Assembly (NCBI RefSeq): GCF_026212465.1
Contig: NC_080053.1
Span: 1,976,038-2,040,037, forward strand
Source: Amaranthus tricolor
Taxonomy: Eukaryota; Streptophyta; Magnoliopsida; Caryophyllales; Amaranthaceae
DNA length: 64,000 nucleotides
Reading direction: 5' to 3'
Shown here: piece by piece, positions 1 through 14,136 of the stretch
Position numbering within the stretch: the first letter of the stretch is position 1
How the letters are laid out: each line of letters begins with the position of its first letter
The notes under the pieces: model-generated
Databases searched by the model: none
What the model was told of the DNA's origin: nothing
Seen by the model: the letters and a program-made list of their open reading frames with translations, nothing else
Translations under genes and position numbers: made by a program

Positions 1-680
1 TCATTGAAGAATGAACGATGAAGAATGAATATGGATCAAAGATCATTAAAGAATGAACGATGAAGAATGAACAAGGATCAATGATCATTGAAGAATGAAC
101 GATGAAGAATGAACAAGGATCAATGATCATTAAAGAATGAACGATGAAGAATGAACAAGGATCAATGATCAATAATGAATGAACGATGAAGAATGAACAA
201 GGATCAATGATTAATGAACAATGAACGATGAAGAATGAACAAGGTTCAATGAGCATTGAAGAATGAACGATGAAGAATGAACAAGGATCAATGATCAATG
301 AACAATGAACGATGAAGAATGAAACAGGATCAATGAGCATTGTAGAATGAACGATGAAGAATATACAAGGATCAATGATTAATAATGAATGAACGATGAA
401 GAATGAGTATGGATCAATGATCATTAAAGAATGAATGATGAAGAATGAACAAGGATCAATGATCATTGAAGAATGAACGATGAAGAATGAACAAGGATCA
501 ATGATCAATGAACAATGAACGATGAAGAATGAACCAGGATCAATAAGCATTGAAGAATGAACGATTTAGAATGAACAAGGATCAATGATCATTGAAGATG
601 GAACGATGAAGAATGAACAAGGATCAATGATCATTGAAGAATGAACGATGAAGAATGAATATGGATCAATGATCATTAAA

Positions 681-722
681 GAATGAACGATGAAGAATGA
701 ACAAGGATCAATGATCATTGAA
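681..722 (+). repeat. Reference 42-bp satellite unit with 14-bp palindrome
   Basis: This is a typical unit. Its last third contains the perfect palindrome TCAATGATCATTGA at 708-721, centred on a TGATCA (BclI) site. One CpG occurs per unit, in AACGATG. The following units, 723-764 (ending ATCAATGAA) and 765-806 (starting CAATG, with CCAGG and GAGCATT), are two of the six variant types that build the 252-bp repeat. Confidence 0.9.
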
Positions 723-1439
723 GAATGAACGATGAAGAATGAACAAGGATCAATGATCAATGAACAATGAACGATGAAGAATGAACCAGGATCAATGAGC
801 ATTGAAGAATGAATGATGAAGAATGAACAAGGATCAATGATCAATGAACAATGAAGGATGAAGAATGAACGAGGATCAATGAGCATTGTAGAATGAACGA
901 TGAAGAATGTACAAGGATCAATGATGAATAATGAATGAACGATGAAGAATGAACAAGGATCAATGATCATTGAAGAATGAACGATGAAGAATGAATATGG
1001 ATCAATGATCATTAAAGAATGAACGATGAAGAATGAACAAGGATCAATGATCATTGAAGAATGAACGATGAAGAATGAACAAGGATCAATGATCAATGAA
1101 CAATGAACGATGAAGAATGAACCAGGATCAATGAGCATTGAAGAATGAACGATTTAGAATGAACAAGAATCAATGATCATTGAAGATGGAACGATGAAGA
1201 ATGAACAAGGATCAATGATCATTGAAGAATGAACGATGAAGAATGAATATGGATCAATGATCATTAAAGAATGAACGATGAAGAATGAACAAGGATCAAT
1301 GATCATTGAAGAATGAACGATGAAGAATGAACAAGGATCAATGATCAATGAACAATGAACGATGAAGAATGAACCAGGATCAATGAGCATTGAAGAATGA
1401 ACGATTTAGAATGAACAAGAATCAATGATCATTGAAGAT

Positions 1440-4312
1440 GGAACGATGAAGAATGAACAAGGATCAATGATCATTGAAGAATGAACGATGAAGAATGAAC
1501 GATGAAGAATGAATATGGATCAATGATCATTAAAGAATGATCGATGAAGAATGAACAAGGATCAATGATCATTGAAGAATGAACGATGAAGAATGAACAA
1601 GGATGAATGATCAATGAACAATGAACGATGAAGAATGAACCGGGATCAATGAGCATTGAAGAATTAACAATTTAGAATGAACAAGGATCAATGATCAATG
1701 AACAATGAACGAGGATCAATGAGCATTGTAGAATGAAAGATGAGGAATGTACAAGGATCAATGATGAATAATGAATGAACGATGAAGAATGAACAAGGAT
1801 CAATGATCATTGAAGAATGAACGATGATGAATGAATATGGATCAATGATCATTAAAGAATGAACGATGAAGAATGAACAAGGATCAATGATCATTGAAGA
1901 ATGAACGATGAAGAATGAACAAGGATCAATGATCAATGAACAATGAACGATGAAGAATGAACCAGGATCAATGAGCATTGAAGAATGAACGATTTAGAAT
2001 GAACAAGGATCAATGATCATTGAAGATGGAACGATGAAGAATGAACAAGGATCAATGATCATTGAAGAATGAACGATGAAGAATGAATATGGATCAATGA
2101 TCATTAAAGAATGAACGATGAAGAATGAACAAGGATCAATGATCATTGAAGAATGAACGATGAAGAATGAACAAGGATCAATGATCAATGAACAATGAAC
2201 GATGAAGAATGAACCAGGATCAATGAGCATTGAAGAATGAACGATTTAGAATGAACGAGGATCAATGATCATTGAAGATGGAATGATGAAGAATGAACAA
2301 GGATCAATGATTAATTAACAATGAACGCTGAAGAATGAACAAGGATCAATGAGCATTGAAGAATGAATGATGAAGAATGAACAAGGATCAATGATCAATG
2401 AACAATGAAGGATGAAGAATGAACGAGGATCAATGAGCATTGTAGAATGAACGATGAAGAATGTACAAGGATCAATGATGAATAATGAATGAACGATGAA
2501 GAATGAACAAGGATCAATGATCATTGAAGAATGAAATATGAAGAATGAATATGGATCAATGATCATTAAAGAATGAACGATGAAGAATGAACAAGGATCA
2601 ATGATCATTGAAGAATGAACGATGAAGAATGAACCAGGATCAATGAGCATTGTAGAATGAACGATGAAGAATGTACAAGGATCAATGATGAATAATGAAT
2701 GAATGATGAAGAATGAGCAAGGATCAATGATCATTGAAGATTGAACGATGAAGAATGAATATGGATCAATGATCATTAAAGAATGAACGATGAAGAATGA
2801 ACAAGAATCAATAATCATTGAAGAATGAACGATGAAGAATGAACAAGGATCAATGATCAATGAACAATGAACGATGAAGAATGAACCAGGATCAATGAGC
2901 ATTGAGGAATCAATGATTTAGAATGAACAAGGATCAATGATCATTGAAGATGGAACGATGAAGAATGAACAAGGATCAATGATCATTGAAGAATGAACGA
3001 TGAAGAATGAACAAGGATCAATGATCAATAATGAATGAACGATGAAGAATGAACAAGGATCAATGATTAATGAACAATGAACGATGAAGAATGAACAAGG
3101 ATCAATGAGCATTGAAGAATGAACGATGAAGAATGAACAAGGATCAATGATCAATGAACAATGAACGATGAAGAATGAAACAGGATCAATGAGCATTGTA
3201 GAATGAACGATGAAGAATATACAAGGATCAATGATGAATAATGAATGAACAATGAAGAATGAATATGGATCAATGATCATTAAAGAATGAATGATGAAGA
3301 ATGAACAAGGATCAATGATCATTGAAGAATGAACGATGAAGAATGAACAAGGATCAATGATCAATGAACAATGAACGATGAAGAATGAACATGGATCAAT
3401 GAGCATTGAAGAATGAACGATTTAGAATGAACAAGGATCAATGATCATTGAAGATGGAACGATGAAGAATGAACAAGGATCAATGATCATTGAAGAATGA
3501 ACGATGAAGAATGAATATGGATCAATGATCATTAAAGAATGAACGATGAAGAATGAACAAGGATCAATGATCAATGAACAATGAACGATGAAGAATGAAC
3601 CAGTATCAATGAGCATTGAAGAATGAACGATTTAGAATGAACAAGAATCAATGATCATTGAAGATGGAACGATGAAGAATGAACAAGGATCAATGATCAT
3701 TGAAGAATGAACGATGAAGAATGAATATGGATCAATGATCATTAAAGAATGAACGATGAAGAATGAACAAGGATCAATGATCATTGAAGAATGAACGATG
3801 AAGAATGAACAAGGATCAATGATCAATGAACAATGAACGATGAAGAATGAACCAGGATCAATGAGCATTGAAGAATGAACGATTTAGAATGAACAAGGAT
3901 CAATGATCGTTGAAGATGGAACGATGAAGAATGAACAAGGATCAATGATCATTGAAGAATGAACGATGAAGAATGAATATGGATCAATGATCATTAAAGA
4001 ATGAACGATGAAGAATGAACAAGGATCAATGATCATTGAAGAATGAACGATGAAGAATGAACAAGGATCAATGATCAATGAACAATGAACGATGAAGAAT
4101 GAAACAGGATCAATGATGAATAATGAACGATGATCATTAAAGAATGAACGATGAAGAATGAACAAGGATCAATGATCATTGAAGAATGAACGATGAAGAA
4201 TGAACAAGGATCAATGATCAATGAACAATGAACGATGAAGAATGAATATGGATCAATGATCATTAAAGAATGAACGATGAAGAATGAACAAGGATCAATG
4301 ATCATTGAAGAA
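1440..4312 (+). repeat. 2873-bp satellite segmental duplication, copy 1
   Basis: The order of variant units from about 1440 to 4312 recurs 2873 bp further on. Matching landmarks include the doubled GATGAAGAATGAAC near 1495 and 4368, the GAATTAACAATTTAG variant near 1662 and 4535, and the GAAATATGAAG variant near 2534 and 5407. The offset is not a multiple of 42 or 14, so the duplicated block contains an out-of-phase indel. Edges were judged by eye and are approximate. Confidence 0.8.
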
Positions 4313-7300
4313 TGAACGATGAAGAATGAACAAGGATCAATGATCATTGAAGAATGAACGATGAAGAATGAACGATGAAGAATGAATATGGATCAATGAT
4401 CATTAAAGAATGATCGATGAAGAATGAACAAGGATCAATGATCATTGAAGAATGAACGATGAAGAATGAACAAGGATGAATGATCAATGAACAATGAACG
4501 ATGAAGAATGAACCGGGATCAATGAGCATTGAAGAATTAACAATTTAGAATGAACAAGGATCAATGATCAATGAACAATGAACGAGGATCAATGAGCATT
4601 GTAGAATGAAAGATGAGGAATGTACAAGGATCAATGATGAATAATGAATGAACGATGAAGAATGAACAAGGATCAATGATCATTGAAGAATGAACGATGA
4701 TGAATGAATATGGATCAATGATCATTAAAGAATGAACGATGAAGAATGAACAAGGATCAATGATCATTGAAGAATGAACGATGAAGAATGAACAAGGATC
4801 AATGATCAATGAACAATGAACGATGAAGAATGAACCAGGATCAATGAGCATTGAAGAATGAACGATTTAGAATGAACAAGGATCAATGATCATTGAAGAT
4901 GGAACGATGAAGAATGAACAAGGATCAATGATCATTGAAGAATGAACGATGAAGAATGAATATGGATCAATGATCATTAAAGAATGAACGATGAAGAATG
5001 AACAAGGATCAATGATCATTGAAGAATGAACGATGAAGAATGAACAAGGATCAATGATCAATGAACAATGAACGATGAAGAATGAACCAGGATCAATGAG
5101 CATTGAAGAATGAACGATTTAGAATGAACGAGGATCAATGATCATTGAAGATGGAATGATGAAGAATGAACAAGGATCAATGATTAATTAACAATGAACG
5201 CTGAAGAATGAACAAGGATCAATGAGCATTGAAGAATGAATGATGAAGAATGAACAAGGATCAATGATCAATGAACAATGAAGGATGAAGAATGAACGAG
5301 GATCAATGAGCATTGTAGAATGAACGATGAAGAATGTACAAGGATCAATGATGAATAATGAATGAACGATGAAGAATGAACAAGGATCAATGATCATTGA
5401 AGAATGAAATATGAAGAATGAATATGGATCAATGATCATTAAAGAATGAACGATGAAGAATGAACAAGGATCAATGATCATTGAAGAATGAACGATGAAG
5501 AATGAACCAGGATCAATGAGCATTGTAGAATGAACGATGAAGAATGTACAAGGATCAATGATGAATAATGAATGAATGATGAAGAATGAGCAAGGATCAA
5601 TGATCATTGAAGATTGAACGATGAAGAATGAATATGGATCAATGATCATTAAAGAATGAACGATGAAGAATGAACAAGAATCAATAATCATTGAAGAATG
5701 AACGATGAAGAATGAACAAGGATCAATGATCAATGAACAATGAACGATGAAGAATGAACCAGGATCAATGAGCATTGAGGAATCAATGATTTAGAATGAA
5801 CAAGGATCAATGATCATTGAAGATGGAACGATGAAGAATGAACAAGGATCAATGATCATTGAAGAATGAACGATGAAGAATGAACAAGGATCAATGATCA
5901 ATAATGAATGAACGATGAAGAATGAACAAGGATCAATGATTAATGAACAATGAACGATGAAGAATGAACAAGGATCAATGAGCATTGAAGAATGAACGAT
6001 GAAGAATGAACAAGGATCAATGATCAATGAACAATGAACGATGAAGAATGAAACAGGATCAATGAGCATTGTAGAATGAACGATGAAGAATATACAAGGA
6101 TCAATGATGAATAATGAATGAACAATGAAGAATGAATATGGATCAATGATCATTAAAGAATGAATGATGAAGAATGAACAAGGATCAATGATCATTGAAG
6201 AATGAACGATGAAGAATGAACAAGGATCAATGATCAATGAACAATGAACGATGAAGAATGAACATGGATCAATGAGCATTGAAGAATGAACGATTTAGAA
6301 TGAACAAGGATCAATGATCATTGAAGATGGAACGATGAAGAATGAACAAGGATCAATGATCATTGAAGAATGAACGATGAAGAATGAATATGGATCAATG
6401 ATCATTAAAGAATGAACGATGAAGAATGAACAAGGATCAATGATTAATGAACAATGAACGATGAAGAATGAACCAGTATCAATGAGCATTGAAGAATGAA
6501 CGATTTAGAATGAACAAGAATCAATGATCATTGAAGATGGAACGATGAAGAATGAACAAGGATCAATGATCATTGAAGAATGAACGATGAAGAATGAATA
6601 TGGATCAATGATCATTAAAGAATGAACGATGAAGAATGAACAAGGATCAATGATCATTGAAGAATGAACGATGAAGAATGAACAAGGATCAATGATCAAT
6701 GAACAATGAACGATGAAGAATGAACCAGGATCAATGAGCATTGAAGAATGAACGATTTAGAATGAACAAGAATCAATGATCATTGAAGATGGAACGATGA
6801 AGAATGAACAAGGATCAATGGTCATTGAAGAATGAACGATGAAGAATGAATATGGATCAATGATCATTAAAGAATGAACGATGAAGAATGAACATGGATC
6901 AATGATCATTGAAGAATGAACGATGAAGAATGAACAAGGATCAATGATCAATGAACAATGAACGATGAAGAATGAACCAGGATCAATGAGCATTGAAGAA
7001 TGAATGATGAAGAATGAACAAGGATCAATGATCAATAATGAATGAACGATGAAGAATGAACAAGGATCAATGATCAATGAACAATGAACGATGAAGAATG
7101 AAACAGGATCAATGATGAATAATGAACGATGATCATTAAAGAATGAACGATGAAGAATGAACAAGGATCAATGATCATTGAAGAATGAACGATGAAGAAT
7201 GAACAAGGATCAATGATCAATGAACAATGAACGATGAAGAATGAATATGGATCAATGATCATTAAAGAATGAACGATGAAGAATGAACAAGGATCAATGA

Positions 7301-7330
7301 TCATTGAAGAATGAACGATGAAGAATGAAC
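4313..7330 (+). repeat. 2873-bp satellite segmental duplication, copy 2
   Basis: This is the second copy of the block at 1440-4312. The match is tight to about 6750. Beyond that, landmarks are offset by 2999 bp instead of 2873 bp (for example 4075 against 7074), so this copy gained 126 bp, exactly three 42-bp units. The right edge is approximate. Confidence 0.72.
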
Positions 7331-8252
7331 AAGGATCAATGATCAATAATGAATGAACGATGAAGAATGAACAAGGATCAATGATCATTGAAGAATGAAC
7401 GATGAAGAATGAACAAGGATCAATGATCAATAATGAATGAACGATGAAGAATGAACAAGGATCAATGATTAATGAACAATGAACGATGAAGAATGAACAA
7501 GGATCAATGAGCATTGAAGAATGAACGATGAAGAATGAACAAGGATCAATGATCAATGAACAATGAACGATGAAGAATGAAACAGGATCAATGAGCATTG
7601 TAGAATGAACGATGAAGAATGAATATGGATCAATGATCATTAAAGAATGAACGATGAAGAATGAACAAGGATCAATGATCATTGAAGAATGAACGATGAA
7701 GAATGAACAAGGATCAATGATCAATGAACAATGAACGATGAAGAATGAACCAGGATCAATGAGCATTGAAGAATGAACGAGGATCAATGATCATTGAAGA
7801 TGGAACGATGAAGAATGAACAAGGATCAATGATTAATGAACAATGAACGATGAAGAATGAACAAGGATCAATGATCAATGAACAATGAACGATGAAGAAT
7901 GAAACAGGATCAATGAGCATTGTAGAATGAACGATGAAGAATGAATATGGATCAATGATCATTAAAGAATGAACGATGAAGAATGAACAAGGATCAATGA
8001 TCATTGAAGAATGAACGATGAAGAATGAACAAGGATCAATGATCAATGAACAATGAACGATGAAGAATGAACCGGGATCAATGAGCATTGAAGAATGAAC
8101 GATTTAGAATGAACAAGGATCAATGATCAATGAACAATGAACGATGAAGAATGAACGAGGATCAATGAGCATTGTAGAATGAAAGATGAGGAATGTACAA
8201 GGATCAATGATGAATAATGAATGAACGATGAAGAATGAACAAGGATCAATGA

Positions 8253-10160
8253 TCATTGAAGAATGAACGATGAAGAATGAATATGGATCAAAGATCATTA
8301 AAGAATGAACGATGAAGAATGAACAAGGATCAATGATCATTGAAGAATGAACGATGAAGAATGAACAAGGATCAATGATCAATAATGAATGAACGATGAA
8401 GAATGAACAAGGATCAATGATTAATGAACAATGAACGATGAAGAATGAACAAGGTTCAATGAGCATTGAAGAATGAACGATGAAGAATGAACAAGGATCA
8501 ATGATCAATGAACAATGAACGATGAAGAATGAAACAGGATCAATGAGCATTGTAGAATGAACGATGAAGAATATACAAGGATCAATGATTAATAATGAAT
8601 GAACGATGAAGAATGAGTATGGATCAATGATCATTAAAGAATGAATGATGAAGAATGAACAAGGATCAATGATCATTGAAGAATGAACGATGAAGAATGA
8701 ACAAGGATCAATGATCAATGAACAATGAACGATGAAGAATGAACCAGGATCAATAAGCATTGAAGAATGAACGATTTAGAATGAACAAGGATCAATGATC
8801 ATTGAAGATGGAACGATGAAGAATGAACAAGGATCAATGATCATTGAAGAATGAACGATGAAGAATGAATATGGATCAATGATCATTAAAGAATGAACGA
8901 TGAAGAATGAACAAGGATCAATGATCATTGAAGAATGAACGATGAAGAATGAACAAGGATCAATGATCAATGAACAATGAACGATGAAGAATGAACCAGG
9001 ATCAATGAGCATTGAAGAATGAATGATGAAGAATGAACAAGGATCAATGATCAATGAACAATGAAGGATGAAGAATGAACGAGGATCAATGAGCATTGTA
9101 GAATGAACGATGAAGAATGTACAAGGATCAATGATGAATAATGAATGAACGATGAAGAATGAACAAGGATCAATGATCATTGAAGAATGAACGATGAAGA
9201 ATGAATATGGATCAATGATCATTAAAGAATGAACGATGAAGAATGAACAAGGATCAATGATCATTGAAGAATGAACGATGAAGAATGAACAAGGATCAAT
9301 GATCAATGAACAATGAACGATGAAGAATGAACCAGGATCAATGAGCATTGAAGAATGAACGATTTAGAATGAACAAGAATCAATGATCATTGAAGATGGA
9401 ACGATGAAGAATGAACAAGGATCAATGATCATTGAAGAATGAACGATGAAGAATGAATATGGATCAATGATCATTAAAGAATGAACGATGAAGAATGAAC
9501 AAGGATCAATGATCATTGAAGAATGAACGATGAAGAATGAACAAGGATCAATGATCAATGAACAATGAACGATGAAGAATGAACCAGGATCAATGAGCAT
9601 TGAAGAATGAACGATTTAGAATGAACAAGAATCAATGATCATTGAAGATGGAACGATGAAGAATGAACAAGGATCAATGATCATTGAAGAATGAACGATG
9701 AAGAATGAACGATGAAGAATGAATATGGATCAATGATCATTAAAGAATGATCGATGAAGAATGAACAAGGATCAATGATCATTGAAGAATGAACGATGAA
9801 GAATGAACAAGGATGAATGATCAATGAACAATGAACGATGAAGAATGAACCGGGATCAATGAGCATTGAAGAATTAACAATTTAGAATGAACAAGGATCA
9901 ATGATCAATGAACAATGAACGAGGATCAATGAGCATTGTAGAATGAAAGATGAGGAATGTACAAGGATCAATGATGAATAATGAATGAACGATGAAGAAT
10001 GAACAAGGATCAATGATCATTGAAGAATGAACGATGATGAATGAATATGGATCAATGATCATTAAAGAATGAACGATGAAGAATGAACAAGGATCAATGA
10101 TCATTGAAGAATGAACGATGAAGAATGAACAAGGATCAATGATCAATGAACAATGAACGA
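8253..10160 (+). repeat. Dispersed second copy of the window's first ~1.95 kb
   Basis: The variant order at 1-1950 recurs here. The rare ATGGATCAAAGATC variant at about 31-44 is matched at about 8283-8296 (offset 8252). The landmarks at 566, 1154, 1471 and 1688 recur at 8776, 9364, 9681 and 9898 (offset 8210). The 42-bp change in offset means one unit was gained or lost in one copy. It shows a long-range exchange within the array. Confidence 0.68.
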
Positions 10161-13100
10161 TGAAGAATGAACAAGGATCAATGAGCATTGAAGAATGAAT
10201 GATGAAGAATGAACAAGGATCAATGATCAATGAACAATGAAGGATGAAGAATGAACGAGGATCAATGAGCATTGTAGAATGAACGATGAAGAATGTACAA
10301 GGATCAATGATGAATAATGAATGAACGATGAAGAATGAACAAGGATAAATGATCATTGAAGAATGAACGATGAAGAATGAATATGGATCAATGATCATTA
10401 AAGAATGAACGATGAAGAATGAACAAGGATCAATGATCATTGAAGAATGAACGATGAAGAATGAACAAGGATCAATGATCAATGAACAATGAACGATGAA
10501 GAATGAACCAGGATCAATGAGCATTGAAGAATGAACGATTTAGAATGAACAAGAATCAATGATCATTGAAGATGGAACGATGAAGAATGAACAAGGATCA
10601 ATGATCATTGAAGAATGAACGATGAAGAATGAATATGGATCAATGATCATTAAAGAATGAACGATGAAGAATGAACAAGGATCAATGATCATTGAAGAAT
10701 GAACAATGAAGAATGAACAAGGATCAATGATCAATGAACAATGAACGATGAAGAATGAACAAGGATCAATGATCATTGAAGAATGAACGATGAAGAATGA
10801 ATATGGATCAATGATCATTAAAGAATGAACGATGAAGAATGAACAAGGATCAATGATCATTGAAGAATGAACGATGAAGAATGAACAAGGATCAATGATC
10901 AATAATGAATGAACGATGAAGAATGAACAAGGATCAATGATTAATGAACAATGAACGATGAAGAATGAATAAGGATCAATGAGCATTGAAGAATGAACGA
11001 TGAAGAATGAACAAGGATCAATGATCAATGAACAATGAACGATGACGAATGAAACAGGATCAATGAGCATTGTAGAATGAACGATGAAGAATATACAAGG
11101 ATCAATGATGAATAATGAATGAACGATGAAGAATGAATATGGATCAATGATCATTAAAGAATGAATGATGAAGAATGAACAAGGATCAATGATCATTGAA
11201 GAATGAACGATGAAGAATGAACAAGGATCAATGATCAATGAACAATGAACGATGAAGAATGAACCAGGATCAATGAGCATTGAAGAATGAACGATTTAGA
11301 ATGAACAAGGATACATGATCATTGAAGATGGAACGATGAAGAATGAACAAGGATCAATGATCATTGAAGAATGAACGATGATGAATGAATATGGATCAAT
11401 GATCATTAAAGAATGAACGATGAAGAATGAACAAGGATCAATGATCATTGAAGAATGAACGATGAAGAATGAACAAGGATCAATGATCAATGAACAATGA
11501 ACGATGAAGAATGAACCAGGATCAATGAGCATTGAAGAATGAACGATTTAGAATGAACAAGGATCAATGATCATTGAAGATGGAATGATGAAGAATGAAC
11601 AAGGATCAATGATTAATGAACAATGAACGATGAAGAATGAACAAGGATCAATGAGCATTGAAGAATGAATGATGAAGAATGAACAAGGATCAATGATCAA
11701 TGAACAATGAAGGATGAAGAATGAACGAGGATCAATGAGCATTGTAGAATGAACGATGAAGAATGTACAAGGATCAATGAAGAATAATGAATGAACGATG
11801 AAGAATGAACAAGGATCAATGATCATTGAAGAATGAACGATGAAGAATGAATATGGATCAATGATCATTAAAGAATGAACGATGAAGAATGAACAAGGAT
11901 CAATGATCATTGAAGAATGAACGATGAAGAATGAACAAGGATCAATGATCAATGAACAATGAACGATGAAGAATGAACCAGGATCAATGAGCATTGAAGA
12001 ATGAACGATTTAGAATGAACAAGAATCAATGATCATTGAAGATGGAACGATGAAGAATGAACAAGGATCAATGATCATTGAAGAATGAACGATGAAGAAT
12101 GAATATGGATCAATGATCATTAAAGAATGATCGATGAAGAATGAACAAGGATCAATGATCATTGAAGAATGAACGATGAAGAATGAACAAGGATGAATGA
12201 TCAATGAACAATGAACGATGAAGAATGAACCGGGATCAATGAGCATTGAAGAATTAACAATTTAGAATGAACAAGGATCAATGATCAATGAACAATGAAC
12301 GAGGATCAATGAGCATTGTAGAATGAAAGATGAGGAATGTACAAGGATCAATGATGAATAATGAATGAACGATGAAGAATGAACAAGGATCAATGATCAT
12401 TGAAGAATGAACGATGAAGAATGAATATGGATCAATGATCATTAAAGAATGAACGATGAAGAATGAACAAGGATCAATGATCATTGAAGAATGAACGATG
12501 AAGAATGAACAAGGATCAATGATCAATAATGAATGAACGATGAAGAATGAACAAGGATCAATGATTAATGAACAATGAACGATGAAGAATGAACAAGGAT
12601 CAATGAGCATTGAAGAATGAACGATGAAGAATGAACAAGGATCAATGATCAATGAACAATGAACGATGAAGAATGAAACAGGATCAATAAGCATTGTAGA
12701 ATGAACGATGAAGAATATACAAGGATCAATGATTAATAATGAATGAACGATGAAGAATGAATATGGATCAATGATCATTAAAGAATGAATGATGAAGAAT
12801 GAACAAGGATCAATGATCATTGAAGAATGAACGAGAAGAATGAACAAGGATCAATGATCAATGAACAATGAACGATGAAGAATGAACCAGGATCAATGAG
12901 CATTGAAGAATGAACGATTTAGAATGAACAAGGATCAATGATCATTGAAGATGGAACGATGAAGAATGAACAAGGATCAATGATCATTGAAGAATGAACG
13001 ATGAAGAATGAATATGGATCAATGATCATTAAAGAATGAACGATGAAGAATGAACAAGGATCAATGATCATTGAAGAATGAACGATGAAGAATGAACAAG

Positions 13101-14136
13101 GATCAATGATCAATGAACAATGAACGATGAAGAATGAACCAGGATCAATGAGCATTGAAGAATGAACGATTTAGAATGAACGAGGATCAATGATCATTGA
13201 AGATGGAATGATGAAGAATGAACAAGGATCAATGATTAATGAACAATGAACGCTGAAGAATGAACAAGGATCAATGAGCATTGAAGAATGAATGATGAAG
13301 AATGAACAAGGATCAATGATCAATGAACAATGATGGATGAAGAATGAACGAGGATCAATGAGCATTGTAGAATGAACGATGAAGAATGTACAAGGATCAA
13401 TGATGAATAATGAATGAACGATGAAGAATGAACAAGGATCAATGATCATTGAAGAATGAACGATGAAGAATGAATATGGATCAATGATCATTAAAGAATG
13501 AACGATGAAGAATGAACAAGGATCAATGATCATTAAAGAATGAACGATGAAGAATGAATATGGATCAATGATCATTAAAGAATGAACGATGAAGAATGAA
13601 CAAGGATCAATGATCATTGAAGAATGAACGATGAAGAATGAACAAGGATCAATGATCAATGAACAATGAACGATGAAGAATGAACAAGGATCAATGATCA
13701 TTGAAGAATGAACGATGAAGAATGAATATGGATCAATGATCATTAAAGAATGAACGATGAAGAATGAACAAGGATCAATGATCATTGAAGAATGAACGAT
13801 GAAGAATGAACAAGGATCAATGATCAATAATGAATGAACGATGAAGAATGAACAAGGATCAATGATTAATGAACAATGAACGATGAAGAATGAACAAGGT
13901 TCAATGAGCATTGAAGAATGAACGATGAAGAATGAACAAGGATCAATGATCATTGAAGAATGAACGATGAAGAATGAATATGGATCAATGATCATTAAAG
14001 AATGAACGATGAAGAATGAACAAGGATCAATGATAATTGAAGAATGAACGATGAAGAATGAACAAGGATGAATGATCAATGAACAATGAACGATGAAGAA
14101 TGAACTAGGATCAATGAGCATTGAAGAATGAACGAT

